In this document: in pieces, positions 1-5,754 of the stretch | How the letters are laid out: every line of letters starts with the position of its first letter | Numbering within the stretch: position 1 is the stretch's first letter | Assembly (NCBI GenBank): GCA_030634925.1 | Contig: DAOVZV010000091.1 | Location: 1 to 5,754 of the forward strand | Source of the DNA: Sulfurovum sp. | GTDB lineage: Bacteria; Campylobacterota; Campylobacteria; Campylobacterales; Sulfurovaceae | DNA: 5,754 nucleotides | Direction of reading: 5' to 3' | The notes under the pieces: generated by a model | The model's database searches: none | Told to the model about the DNA's origin: nothing | What the model saw: the letters and a program-made list of their open reading frames with translations, nothing else | Program-made: the position numbers and the translations under genes

Positions 1-412
1 AGCACTTGATGGTGAAATCGGTTGTATGGTAAATGGTGCTGGTCTTGCTATGGGTACTATGGATACTATCAACTATATGGGTGGAACACCTGCTAACTTC
101 CTAGATGTTGGTGGTAGTGCAAACGCTGAAACAGTTGCAAAAGGATTTGAGATAATCCTCAAAAATCCAAAAGTAAAAGCTATATTTGTAAACATCTTCG
201 GTGGAATTGTAAGATGTGATAGAATAGCAAATGGTATCATAGAAGCAACAAAAATAACAGATGTAAATGTACCTGTAATCGTAAGACTTGATGGTACAAA
301 TGCACCTGAAGCTGCAGAGATTTTGAAAAATGCAAATATTGCCAACCTTATTGTAGGTGATGATTTGGGTGATGGTGCAGCAAAAGCAGTTAAAGCGGCA
401 AAAGGAGAATAA
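1..412 (+). CDS. sucC: Succinyl-CoA synthetase (ADP-forming) beta subunit, 3' part only
   Basis: This is the C-terminal 136 residues of the beta subunit of succinate-CoA ligase, which makes ATP (or GTP) while converting succinyl-CoA to succinate, or runs in reverse. The reading frame is open from base 2, so the gene begins outside the window. Family members have about 388 residues, so roughly 250 N-terminal residues (the ATP-grasp part) are missing. What remains is the CoA-ligase-type C-terminal domain. Recognisable blocks are [15 protein letters not shown] near the left edge, [19 protein letters not shown] and [12 protein letters not shown], all typical of SucC. The TAA stop is followed at once by the sucD ATG, and the sucD ribosome binding site lies inside the last codons of this gene, so the two subunits are probably made in a coupled, stoichiometric way. 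Identity is very secure; only the upstream part is unseen. Confidence 0.96.
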   Translation, partial: ALDGEIGCMVNGAGLAMGTMDTINYMGGTPANFLDVGGSANAETVAKGFEIILKNPKVKAIFVNIFGGIVRCDRIANGIIEATKITDVNVPVIVRLDGTNAPEAAEILKNANIANLIVGDDLGDGAAKAVKAAKGE

Positions 413-1285
413 ATGAGCATTTTAGTAAACAAAGATACAAAAGTAATAGTTCAAGGTTTTACAGGTAAAGAGGGTAGTTTTCACGCAGAACAATGTATGG
501 ATTATGGTACACAAATAGTAGGTGGTGTGACTCCAAACAAAGGTGGTCAAACACATTTGGGTAAACCTGTATTTAATACAGTAGCAGATGCTGTAACCTC
601 TACTGGTGCTACTGTGAGTATGATATTTGTTCCTCCTGCATTTGTGGCTGATGCCGTAATGGAAGCAGCTGATGCTGGTATAGACCTTGCCGTTATTATC
701 ACAGAGGGAGCTCCTGTTCGTGATATGCAAATGGCAAAAGCTTTTGCTACCAAAAGTGGTATGAAGACAATCGGACCAAACTGCCCTGGGATTATTACAG
801 CAGGTGAGTGTAAGATAGGTATTATGCCAGGTATGATTTTCAAAAAAGGAAATGTAGGTCTTATATCAAAATCAGGAACTCTTACTTATGAAGGTGCAAA
901 CCAAGTATGTAATGAAGGATTTGGTATCACTACAGCAGTTGGTATTGGTGGAGACCCAATTATTGGTCTATCATACAAGCAACTTCTTCAAGAGTTTCAA
1001 GATGATGTAGAGACAGAAGCTATCGTTATGATTGGTGAGATTGGTGGAGATTTGGAGATACAAGCAGCAGCTTATATCAAAGAGCATATCACAAAGCCAG
1101 TAGTAGCATTTATCGCTGGTCAAACAGCACCAGAAGGTAAGAGAATGGGTCATGCAGGAGCTATCATCAGTGGTAGTGCAGGTACAGCCAAAGAGAAGAT
1201 GGATGCACTTAGTGCTGTTGGAGTAAAGGTAGTTGTATCTCCAGCAGAGATAGGTAAAGCAGTAAAAGAAGTCTTGACTAAATAA
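413..1285 (+). CDS. sucD: Succinyl-CoA synthetase (ADP-forming) alpha subunit
   Basis: Complete 290-residue alpha subunit, the usual family length. It binds CoA and carries the phosphohistidine intermediate of succinate-CoA ligase in the cytoplasm. The N-terminal CoA-binding Rossmann domain shows [12 protein letters not shown] (residues 13-24). PNCPGII (122-128) and SKSGTLTYE (152-160) follow. The catalytic histidine is H247 in GHAGAIISG, matching His246 of the E. coli protein, and E209 in MIGEIGG is the expected glutamate that contacts it. The start is fixed by AAGGAG at 402-407, five bases before the ATG, and by direct abutment with the sucC stop. The stop overlaps the start of the next gene (TAATG). 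The enzyme acts with the downstream 2-oxoglutarate oxidoreductase, since succinyl-CoA is the shared intermediate. Nothing is missing or unusual. Confidence 0.97.
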   Translation: MSILVNKDTKVIVQGFTGKEGSFHAEQCMDYGTQIVGGVTPNKGGQTHLGKPVFNTVADAVTSTGATVSMIFVPPAFVADAVMEAADAGIDLAVIITEGAPVRDMQMAKAFATKSGMKTIGPNCPGIITAGECKIGIMPGMIFKKGNVGLISKSGTLTYEGANQVCNEGFGITTAVGIGGDPIIGLSYKQLLQEFQDDVETEAIVMIGEIGGDLEIQAAAYIKEHITKPVVAFIAGQTAPEGKRMGHAGAIISGSAGTAKEKMDALSAVGVKVVVSPAEIGKAVKEVLTK

Positions 1286-1563
1286 TGAAACAGAGCTTTA
1301 AAGTACTCAATGTCAAGTGTGGAGGATGTGCCTCTACGCTCAAAGAGAAACTTTTGAACGATTTTGGAGAAGTAGAAGTGAACTTAAATATAGAGCCTCG
1401 AGAGATAACTCTGTATATAGAAGATGAAAAAGTAACACAATTGGCAAAAGTACTCAAGGGATTAGGCTATCCTTTGACTACTGAAGATATGGGTTTTGTA
1501 GAGAGTACATCGACAAAAGCCAAGAGTTTTGTCTCTTGTGCAGTAGGCAAAATGAACAGTTAA
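1285..1563 (+). CDS. Small heavy-metal-associated (HMA) domain protein
   Basis: A 92-residue cytoplasmic protein with no signal peptide or membrane segment. Residues 3 to about 66 fit the beta-alpha-beta-beta-alpha-beta HMA fold of copper chaperones and P-type ATPase metal domains. FKVLNVKCGGCASTLKEKL contains the CxxC metal site as C12-G-G-C15, with VKCGGC in place of the classical GMTCxxC. EVEVNLNIEPREITLYI fits the second and third strands, and a G-Y-P turn (61-63) precedes the last strand. A tail of about 20 residues rich in Ser, Thr and Lys follows, with a third cysteine at C85. The ATG overlaps the sucD stop (TAATG), and I see no Shine-Dalgarno sequence before it, so translation probably depends on ribosomes finishing sucD. 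The next in-frame Met is residue 69, so no other start is plausible. All three Ile codons are ATA, unlike the oor genes, suggesting modest expression. A soluble metallochaperone is the best guess; metal and partner are unknown. Confidence 0.85.
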   Translation: MKQSFKVLNVKCGGCASTLKEKLLNDFGEVEVNLNIEPREITLYIEDEKVTQLAKVLKGLGYPLTTEDMGFVESTSTKAKSFVSCAVGKMNS

Positions 1564-1591
1564 AAAATATATTTTAACTATTAAATATTTG

Positions 1592-1620
1592 CTTCAAAAA
1601 GTAACATCGAAATCTATAAT
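1592..1620 (+). promoter_or_regulatory. Candidate promoter for the oor operon
   Basis: A perfect TATAAT (1615-1620) lies about 106 bases upstream of oorD in the only sizeable gap between the suc and oor genes. The best -35 at a 17-base spacing is the poor match CTTCAA (1592-1597). Weak -35 boxes are common in Campylobacterota, so this is tolerable but not proof. If used, transcription would begin near 1627, giving a leader of about 100 bases. A weaker -10-like alternative is TAAGAT at 1662-1667. Read-through from the suc genes is also possible, because no convincing terminator separates the two groups. Confidence 0.4.
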
Positions 1621-1626
1621 TTCGAT
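1606..1626. repeat. Perfect 8-bp inverted repeat around the TATAAT box
   Basis: ATCGAAAT (1606-1613) and ATTTCGAT (1619-1626) are exact reverse complements separated by five bases. The second arm begins within the TATAAT box. The symmetry and position suit an operator for a dimeric repressor. As RNA it would be a weak hairpin with only two G-C pairs and no following T run, so a terminator role is less likely. I do not recognise it as the site of a named regulator. Confidence 0.5.
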
Positions 1627-1678
1627 AATTACAACTTATTTCATAACTACTTTAACAAAAGTAAGATATTCTAATTTT

Positions 1679-1698
1679 AGTGATTAGTAAATCTCACT
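1679..1698 (+). other. Imperfect hairpin in the oor leader
   Basis: AGTGATT (1679-1685) can pair with AATC-CACT (1690-1698) if T1694 is bulged out, leaving a four-base AGTA loop. It lies 18 bases before the oorD Shine-Dalgarno sequence. It could be a transcript-stabilising or regulatory leader structure, or chance in AT-rich DNA. No T run directly follows, so a terminator is unlikely. Confidence 0.25.
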
Positions 1699-1715
1699 TA
1701 ATTTTAACAAATAAA

Positions 1716-1721
1716 AAGGGG
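1716..1721 (+). promoter_or_regulatory. Ribosome binding site of oorD
   Basis: AAGGGG lies five bases before the ATG at 1727 and fixes this start; a second in-frame ATG three codons later (M4) would be placed less well. It differs from the AAGGAG used by sucD, oorA and oorC. Confidence 0.75.
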
Positions 1722-1726
1722 AAAAT

Positions 1727-2056
1727 ATGGCAGCAATGATAGCTCCTGAGAATACTCCAGTATGGGTAGATACGGCTAGATGTAAAGCATGTGATATTTG
1801 TGTGGACGCTTGTCCAGCTGGTGTTCTTTCAATGCAACAAGAACCAACTTCAACTTTGGGTGCAATGATTGCAGTAATCGCAGCAGATGCATGTATAGGA
1901 TGTCATGAGTGTGAGCTTGTATGTCCAGACTTTGCTATTTATGTAGCAGAGAAAAAAGAGGTTAAATTTGCAAAGCTTACGGATAGTTCTAAGGCTAGAC
2001 AAGAAGCAATAGCAAATAACGGGTATAGACTACCTATTGATTATAAGGAGAACTAA
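1727..2056 (+). CDS. oorD: 2-oxoglutarate:acceptor oxidoreductase delta subunit (2x[4Fe-4S] ferredoxin-like)
   Basis: A 109-residue ferredoxin-type subunit of the four-subunit enzyme that interconverts 2-oxoglutarate and succinyl-CoA plus CO2. It passes electrons between the core of the enzyme and an external carrier. Two complete CxxCxxCxxxCP motifs are visible: C19, C22, C25, C29-P30 and C56, C59, C62, C66-P67, enough for two [4Fe-4S] clusters. The insert of 26 residues between the motifs is longer than in minimal clostridial ferredoxins but usual for this subunit type. The C-terminal 35 residues carry no cysteine. It is the first gene of the oor block, and its stop overlaps the oorA start (TAATG), with AAGGAG at 2045-2050 serving oorA. 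Identification rests on the cysteine pattern plus the adjacent alpha, beta and gamma genes; in isolation it could be called only a ferredoxin-like protein. Confidence 0.94.
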   Translation: MAAMIAPENTPVWVDTARCKACDICVDACPAGVLSMQQEPTSTLGAMIAVIAADACIGCHECELVCPDFAIYVAEKKEVKFAKLTDSSKARQEAIANNGYRLPIDYKEN

Positions 2057-3207
2057 TGGCAACTAGAGAAGTAATATCTACTGGTAATGAATTATCAGCA
2101 ATTGCAGCTGTTGATGCTGGATGTACATTTTTTGGGGGATACCCATTAACACCATCTAGTGAAGTAATGCATGTTATCTCTGACCTTTTACCAAAGGTTG
2201 GTGGTACATCTATTCAAATGGAAGATGAAATAGCAGGTATCTGTTGTGTTATTGGTGCTGCTATGGCAGGTTCAAGAGCATTGACAGCAACATCTGGTCC
2301 AGGAATGAGTCTAAAAGCAGAGAACTTAGGTCTTGCTCAAATGGCAGACGTTCCTTTGGTTTGTGTGAATGTTATGAGAGGTGGTCCATCAACAGGTCTT
2401 CCAACTCGTGTATCACAAGGTGACATTAAACAAGCTTCAAATCCATCACATGGTGATTATCGTTCAATTACTTTATGTGCTGGTAACTTGGCAGAGTGTT
2501 ATACTGAAACTGTAAGAGCATTCAATCTAGCTGATAGATTTATGCAACCTGTAATCGTGTTACTAGATGAGACAATAGGTCACATGCACGGTAAAGCAGA
2601 CTTGCCAACAGTTGAAGATGTAAAAGCTGGAATAGTTCCTAGAAAAACATTTGATGGACCTGCTGAAGAGTATTTCCCTTATGAGTGTGGACCAACTGAA
2701 CCAGCAGTACTTAACCCAATGTTTGAGGGATATAGATACCACTATACAGGTCTTCACCATGATAAAAATGGTTTCCCAACAGAAGAGATTGAGACTTGTA
2801 GAAAGCTTATCCAAAGACTCGAAGACAAAGTAATGGCTCATCAAGATGAGATAGAACTTAACGAAGAGTTTATGTGTGATGACTTGACAGGAGCTGATGA
2901 TGAAGTACTAATTATCGCTTATGGTTCAGTTTCACTTGCAGCAAAAGAGGCTATTAGACATCTTAGAGCTGATGGTATCAAAGCAGGACTATTTAGACCT
3001 ATTACAATCTGGCCATCTCCTGCGAAAAGAATTGCAGAGCTTACAGGTAAGATTAAAAATGTACTTTGTGTTGAGCTTAATATCAGACAATATACAGAAG
3101 AGATAGAGAGAGCTTCAAGTAGGCTTGACCTTGAAGGTCTTTACAAGGTAAATGGTAGAGCTATCTCTCCACATGAAATTGTTAGTAAAGTAAAGGAGGT
3201 ATTCTAG
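2056..3207 (+). CDS. oorA: 2-oxoglutarate:acceptor oxidoreductase alpha subunit
   Basis: Complete 383-residue alpha subunit of the thiamine-diphosphate (TPP) dependent 2-oxoacid oxidoreductase. The N-terminal pyrimidine-binding domain (about residues 1-190) contains GGYPLTPSSEV (27-37), the acidic patch MEDE (55-58), TSGPGMSLKAE (79-89) and the loop RGGPSTGLPTRVSQGD (108-123). The YPxTP and RGGPSTGxPT signatures are typical of this family and contribute to binding of TPP and the 2-oxoacid. A linker rich in acidic and aromatic residues (about 195-275) follows. The C-terminal transketolase-like domain (about 282-383) includes IIAYGS and RPITIWP. The length fits 2-oxoglutarate-type alpha chains encoded separately from the gamma chain, rather than long fused pyruvate enzymes. 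The start overlaps oorD by one base and has a strong AAGGAG five bases upstream. 2-oxoglutarate as substrate is inferred from operon context and family resemblance; a different 2-oxoacid cannot be ruled out from motifs alone. Confidence 0.95.
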   Translation: MATREVISTGNELSAIAAVDAGCTFFGGYPLTPSSEVMHVISDLLPKVGGTSIQMEDEIAGICCVIGAAMAGSRALTATSGPGMSLKAENLGLAQMADVPLVCVNVMRGGPSTGLPTRVSQGDIKQASNPSHGDYRSITLCAGNLAECYTETVRAFNLADRFMQPVIVLLDETIGHMHGKADLPTVEDVKAGIVPRKTFDGPAEEYFPYECGPTEPAVLNPMFEGYRYHYTGLHHDKNGFPTEEIETCRKLIQRLEDKVMAHQDEIELNEEFMCDDLTGADDEVLIIAYGSVSLAAKEAIRHLRADGIKAGLFRPITIWPSPAKRIAELTGKIKNVLCVELNIRQYTEEIERASSRLDLEGLYKVNGRAISPHEIVSKVKEVF

Positions 3208-3208
3208 T

Positions 3209-4066
3209 ATGGCATTTAATTACGATCAGTATTTAAGACTTGAAAAAATGCCAACACTATGGTGTTGGGGTTGTGGTGACGGAGTTGTTCTTAAAGCATT
3301 TATTCGTGCTGTAGATAAACTAGAGATTAGTCAAGATGATATGTGTGTTGTTTCAGGAATTGGTTGTTCAGGAAGATTTTCTTCTTATGTTGATTTCAAT
3401 ACAGTTCACACAACTCATGGTAGAACAGTAGCTTATGCAACTGGTATCAAACTAGCTAATCCTAGTAAGCATGTTGTATGTGTTGCTGGTGATGGTGATG
3501 CATTGGCAATTGGTGGTAACCATACAATTCATGGTTGTAGAAGAAACATTGATATTACTATGATTGTTATCCAGAACTTTATCTATGGTCTTACTAACTC
3601 TCAAACGAGTCCAACTACGCCACAAGGTATGTGGACAGTTACTCAAAAAGCTGGTAATATTGACCCAACTTTTGATGGTTGTGAACTAGCTGTTGCATCT
3701 GGTGCTTCATTTGTTGGTAGAGAGAATGTAACAGCTCCTAAGAAATTAGAGAAGCTTTTCATTCAAGCATTAGAGCATAAAGGTTTTGCGTATGTAGAAG
3801 CACTCTCTAACTGTCATATCAACCTAGGTAGAAAGAATAAAATGCTTTCAGCTATGGAAAACCTTGACTGGATTGATGAAATTACTATACCTGTTAAGAA
3901 GTATAATGCGATGACTCCTGAAGAGCAATTAAACTTGCTTCCAACTGGTATCATCAAGCAAGATACAGAGGTAAGAGAGTATTGTGATATGTACCAAGAT
4001 ATTATAGATGTACATCAAGGCAAAAGAGGCAAAATCACTCAAGATGACTTTGTCAAAAAAATATAA
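3209..4066 (+). CDS. oorB: 2-oxoglutarate:acceptor oxidoreductase beta subunit (TPP-binding)
   Basis: Complete 285-residue beta subunit, carrying the TPP diphosphate/Mg2+ site and the proximal [4Fe-4S] cluster. The TPP motif runs from G94-D95-G96-D97 through IGGNH (101-105) to N123 and YGLT (126-129), followed by SQTSPTTPQG. Four cysteines are placed to hold the cluster: C19 and C22 in WCWGCG, C53 in GIGCSG and C202 in SNCHINLGR. This spacing resembles the ligand pattern described for archaeal 2-oxoacid:ferredoxin oxidoreductase beta chains. The gene follows oorA after one base, with a near-perfect AAAGGAGGT (3192-3200) eight bases before the ATG. Ile codons are mostly ATT or ATC (ATA in only 3 of 23), consistent with high expression. 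Its stop codon is built into the oorC Shine-Dalgarno sequence. Family assignment is very secure; the substrate is inferred from context. Confidence 0.96.
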   Translation: MAFNYDQYLRLEKMPTLWCWGCGDGVVLKAFIRAVDKLEISQDDMCVVSGIGCSGRFSSYVDFNTVHTTHGRTVAYATGIKLANPSKHVVCVAGDGDALAIGGNHTIHGCRRNIDITMIVIQNFIYGLTNSQTSPTTPQGMWTVTQKAGNIDPTFDGCELAVASGASFVGRENVTAPKKLEKLFIQALEHKGFAYVEALSNCHINLGRKNKMLSAMENLDWIDEITIPVKKYNAMTPEEQLNLLPTGIIKQDTEVREYCDMYQDIIDVHQGKRGKITQDDFVKKI

Positions 4067-4077
4067 GGAGATACATC

Positions 4078-4632
4078 ATGGCTAAAACATTAATGAGATT
4101 TACAGGTGTTGGTGGACAAGGTGTTCTTCTTGCTGGTGAGATTTTTGCAGCTGCAAAAATCAAAACTGGTGGGTTTGGACTAAAAACAGCTACATATACA
4201 TCACAAGTTCGTGGTGGACCTACAGTTGTTGATATTCAGCTTGATGAAGAAGAGATTTATTACCCTTATGCAAATGATGGTGAAGTAAACTTTATGCTTT
4301 CAGTAGCAGATGTATCTTATCAATCATTCAAAGATGGTGTAAAAGAGGGTGGAACAATTGTTATTGAGCCTAACCTAGTACACCCTACAGAAGAAGATAG
4401 AAAAATATGGAATATCGTTGAGATACCTATTATTACTATCGCAAAAGAAGAAGTAGGAAATGTAATTACTCAATCAGTAGTTGCACTTGCTATCGCAAAT
4501 ACATATATGGATGCTATTGAAAAACAAGTTCTTCTTGATACAATGCTTTCTAAAGTACCTGCAAAAGTTCATGAGATTAACCTCAAAGCTTATGACCTTG
4601 GTGAAAAATATGCAAAAGAGCAAATGGCATAG
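4078..4632 (+). CDS. oorC: 2-oxoglutarate:acceptor oxidoreductase gamma subunit
   Basis: Complete 184-residue gamma subunit, a catalytic-domain partner found in all 2-oxoacid:acceptor oxidoreductases, either free or fused to alpha. The N-terminal glycine-rich loop FTGVGGQGVLLAGE (8-21) and YTSQVRGGPT (40-49) are the hallmark blocks of this domain, and GNVITQSVVALA (127-138) is the conserved C-terminal helix start. There is no cysteine, as expected for a subunit without a metal cluster. The start is 11 bases after the oorB stop, with AAGGAG (4065-4070) seven bases before the ATG and overlapping that stop. It is the last gene of the block and is followed by a strong hairpin. By itself it could belong to a pyruvate or indolepyruvate enzyme; the delta-alpha-beta-gamma order next to sucCD supports the 2-oxoglutarate assignment. 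Confidence 0.94.
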   Translation: MAKTLMRFTGVGGQGVLLAGEIFAAAKIKTGGFGLKTATYTSQVRGGPTVVDIQLDEEEIYYPYANDGEVNFMLSVADVSYQSFKDGVKEGGTIVIEPNLVHPTEEDRKIWNIVEIPIITIAKEEVGNVITQSVVALAIANTYMDAIEKQVLLDTMLSKVPAKVHEINLKAYDLGEKYAKEQMA

Positions 4633-4643
4633 TGTCCATTATG

Positions 4644-4665
4644 GTCGGAGTAAACTTACTCCGAC
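4644..4665 (+). terminator. Likely transcription terminator after oorC
   Basis: GTCGGAGT (4644-4651) pairs perfectly with ACTCCGAC (4658-4665) around a six-base AAACTT loop, whose outer A and T bases could extend the stem to ten pairs. Five of the eight core pairs are G-C, which stands out in this AT-rich region. It begins 12 bases after the oorC stop. The following TGCTTGATAT is only weakly T-rich, so termination may be partial, or the hairpin may mainly protect the 3' end of the oor transcript. Confidence 0.7.
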
Positions 4666-4668
4666 TGC

Positions 4669-4716
4669 TTGATATATAATCTTACTAATCTAAAATAAGG
4701 TATCAAATAGTATAAT
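4669..4716 (+). promoter_or_regulatory. Candidate promoter region for mgtE
   Basis: TTGATA (4669-4674, five of six matches to TTGACA) and TAAAAT (4691-4696, five of six to TATAAT) are 16 bases apart, a reasonable sigma-70-type pair. Two further perfect TATAAT boxes lie at 4675-4680 and 4711-4716 without a good -35 partner, so the actual start site is uncertain. Any of them gives a leader of about 65 bases or less, too short for an M-box magnesium riboswitch. Confidence 0.45.
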
Positions 4717-4745
4717 TCTAAAAACTTAATATTTAGGATGTGGTT

Positions 4746-5754
4746 ATGGCTATTGATAAACTTATACAATATTTAGATACAAACTCCCATGATGAACTAC
4801 ATCCATCCGAAATAGCAAATATACTCAAAGATTTAGATGAAAAAAGCTTTGATAAATCTATCCAATCTGTCCCAAAAGAGTTGTTAGCAGAGGTTGCACT
4901 AGAGCTTCCTGATAGATATTTTGGTGATATTATAGAGTCATTTTCTGCCAAAGATATAGCCTCGTCTGTAGCAGAACTAGAGAGTGATGACCAGACTGAT
5001 TTTATACAAGAAGTAGAAGAGATAGATAATCATAGGGCAAGAGTAATATTTGAACATCTACACGAAGATGACCAAGCAGATATATTAAAGCTCAAAAAGT
5101 ATGGTGAAGATGATGCTGGTGCTTATATGCAAGTAGAAGTCTATACCGCAAAACTTCATCATAGTGTCAATGATGTAATCAAAGAGTTTGTAAAGCTAAG
5201 AAAAAATGATGAACTAGAGAATGTAAATTATCTATTTGTCACAGATGATAAAGGTATATTGCGTTATGGGATTGCACTGGATAATCTACTTATATTCAAT
5301 TTTCATACGACATTACAAGAGAATATAGAGGACAATCCTGAGAAGTACAAACCAATAGTTGCTTATGATTATGATGATATTCATATAGTAGTACAGAAGT
5401 TTCAAGAGTATAATCTAGCATCTATGCCTATTATAAATAAAAATGGTATATTGATAGGTCGTATCACATCAGATGATATATATGATGTCATAGATGAACA
5501 CGCCACAGAACAGATGTACAATCTAGCAGGTGTCAATGAAGATGCCGAAGAGGATGAGGACATCATCAAGGCAGGGAAGAGTAGAGCTATTTGGTTGAGT
5601 ATCAATCTCATCACAGCGATATTGGCTTCTTTGGTTATTGGACTCTTTGAAGAGACTTTGCAGAGTTTTGTGGCATTGGCTATATTGATGCCTATCGTCG
5701 CTTCAATGGGTGGAAATGCTGGTACTCAAAGTCTCACTGTTGTAGTGCGACAAT
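4746..5754 (+). CDS. mgtE: MgtE-family magnesium transporter, 5' part only
   Basis: The first 336 residues of a Mg2+ channel/transporter; family members have about 450, so most of the membrane domain lies beyond the right edge. Residues 1 to about 130 form the cytoplasmic MgtE N domain, an acidic helical repeat ending in YGEDDAGAYM (119-128). Two CBS domains follow: about 131-195, with NYLFVTDDKG (161-170), and about 200-255, with SMPIINKNGILIGRITSDD (226-244). The acidic plug helix (about 256-278, containing EDAEEDED) leads into the first membrane segment (about 281-302, WLSINLITA). The signature MPIVASMGGNAGTQSLTVVVR (315-335) is diagnostic. In known MgtE proteins the N and CBS domains sense intracellular Mg2+ and close the pore. 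The ATG at 4746 is preceded by TTAGGA (4733-4738); the ATG at 4738 is in another frame. Ile codons are often ATA (21 of 36), unlike the oor genes. No link with carbon metabolism is evident. Confidence 0.94.
   Translation, partial: MAIDKLIQYLDTNSHDELHPSEIANILKDLDEKSFDKSIQSVPKELLAEVALELPDRYFGDIIESFSAKDIASSVAELESDDQTDFIQEVEEIDNHRARVIFEHLHEDDQADILKLKKYGEDDAGAYMQVEVYTAKLHHSVNDVIKEFVKLRKNDELENVNYLFVTDDKGILRYGIALDNLLIFNFHTTLQENIEDNPEKYKPIVAYDYDDIHIVVQKFQEYNLASMPIINKNGILIGRITSDDIYDVIDEHATEQMYNLAGVNEDAEEDEDIIKAGKSRAIWLSINLITAILASLVIGLFEETLQSFVALAILMPIVASMGGNAGTQSLTVVVRQ

Noticed and set aside
422..843. Minus-strand open frames opposite sucD
   Set aside because: They lie entirely within a gene with unmistakable motifs and have no family resemblance of their own; they are antisense shadows.
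1326..1427. A 33-codon reading frame inside the HMA gene, preceded by GGAGG
   Set aside because: GGAGG directly touches the ATG with no spacing, and the bases encode the Gly-Gly of the HMA metal motif in the real frame. The short peptide resembles nothing recognisable.
1606..1626. The dyad as a rho-independent terminator of the suc transcript
   Set aside because: The stem has only two G-C pairs and no T run follows it.
2563..3106. Alternative-frame and antisense open frames within oorA
   Set aside because: The proteins look like low-complexity translations of the wrong frame, and oorA covers the region continuously with conserved domains.
4481..4672. A 63-codon open frame overlapping the end of oorC and running into the terminator
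   Set aside because: It is a frame shift of the oorC sequence, has no ribosome binding site and ends inside the intergenic hairpin region.
4681..4745. Magnesium-sensing riboswitch (M-box) before mgtE
   Set aside because: The possible leader is far too short and AT-rich to hold the multi-helix M-box fold.
4733..5614. Minus-strand open frames opposite mgtE
   Set aside because: The + strand is open from 4746 to the window end and encodes clear MgtE domains; the antisense frames are Ser-rich shadows of it.

Overview
The window looks like chromosomal DNA from a Campylobacterota (epsilonproteobacterial) genome. It is AT-rich, densely packed, and all supported genes lie on the + strand. The main clue is the order sucC-sucD followed by oorD-oorA-oorB-oorC, which is the arrangement known from Campylobacter jejuni and relatives. 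Members of the phylum that fix carbon by the reductive TCA cycle carry the same enzymes. I cannot name the genus from this sequence alone.

Layout. (1) Positions 1-412 hold the C-terminal third of sucC (succinyl-CoA synthetase beta), cut by the left edge. (2) 413-1285 is complete sucD (alpha), starting on the base after the sucC stop. (3) 1285-1563 is a small heavy-metal-associated (HMA) domain protein whose start codon overlaps the sucD stop (TAATG). (4) 1564-1726 is an AT-rich intergenic region with a TATAAT box set inside a perfect 8-bp inverted repeat, plus a second imperfect hairpin. (5) 1727-4632 encodes the four subunits of 2-oxoglutarate:acceptor oxidoreductase, oorD, oorA, oorB and oorC, tightly spaced and each with a good Shine-Dalgarno sequence. 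(6) 4633-4745 holds a strong hairpin (likely terminator) and promoter-like boxes. (7) 4746-5754 is the first 336 codons of an mgtE-type Mg2+ transporter, cut by the right edge.

How they work together. SucCD interconverts succinate and succinyl-CoA. OorDABC interconverts succinyl-CoA plus CO2 and 2-oxoglutarate, with electrons carried by ferredoxin or flavodoxin. Together they form two consecutive steps of the TCA cycle, in either the oxidative or the reductive direction. Which direction dominates cannot be decided here, because the diagnostic enzyme (ATP-citrate lyase or its equivalents) is not in the window. The HMA protein is the unexpected piece: a metal-binding domain co-transcribed with a central-carbon operon and next to an iron-sulfur enzyme. 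MgtE appears to be a separate transcription unit. I found no mobile element, CRISPR array, RNA gene or clearly new system. The most interesting leads are the HMA gene and the dyad at the oor promoter.
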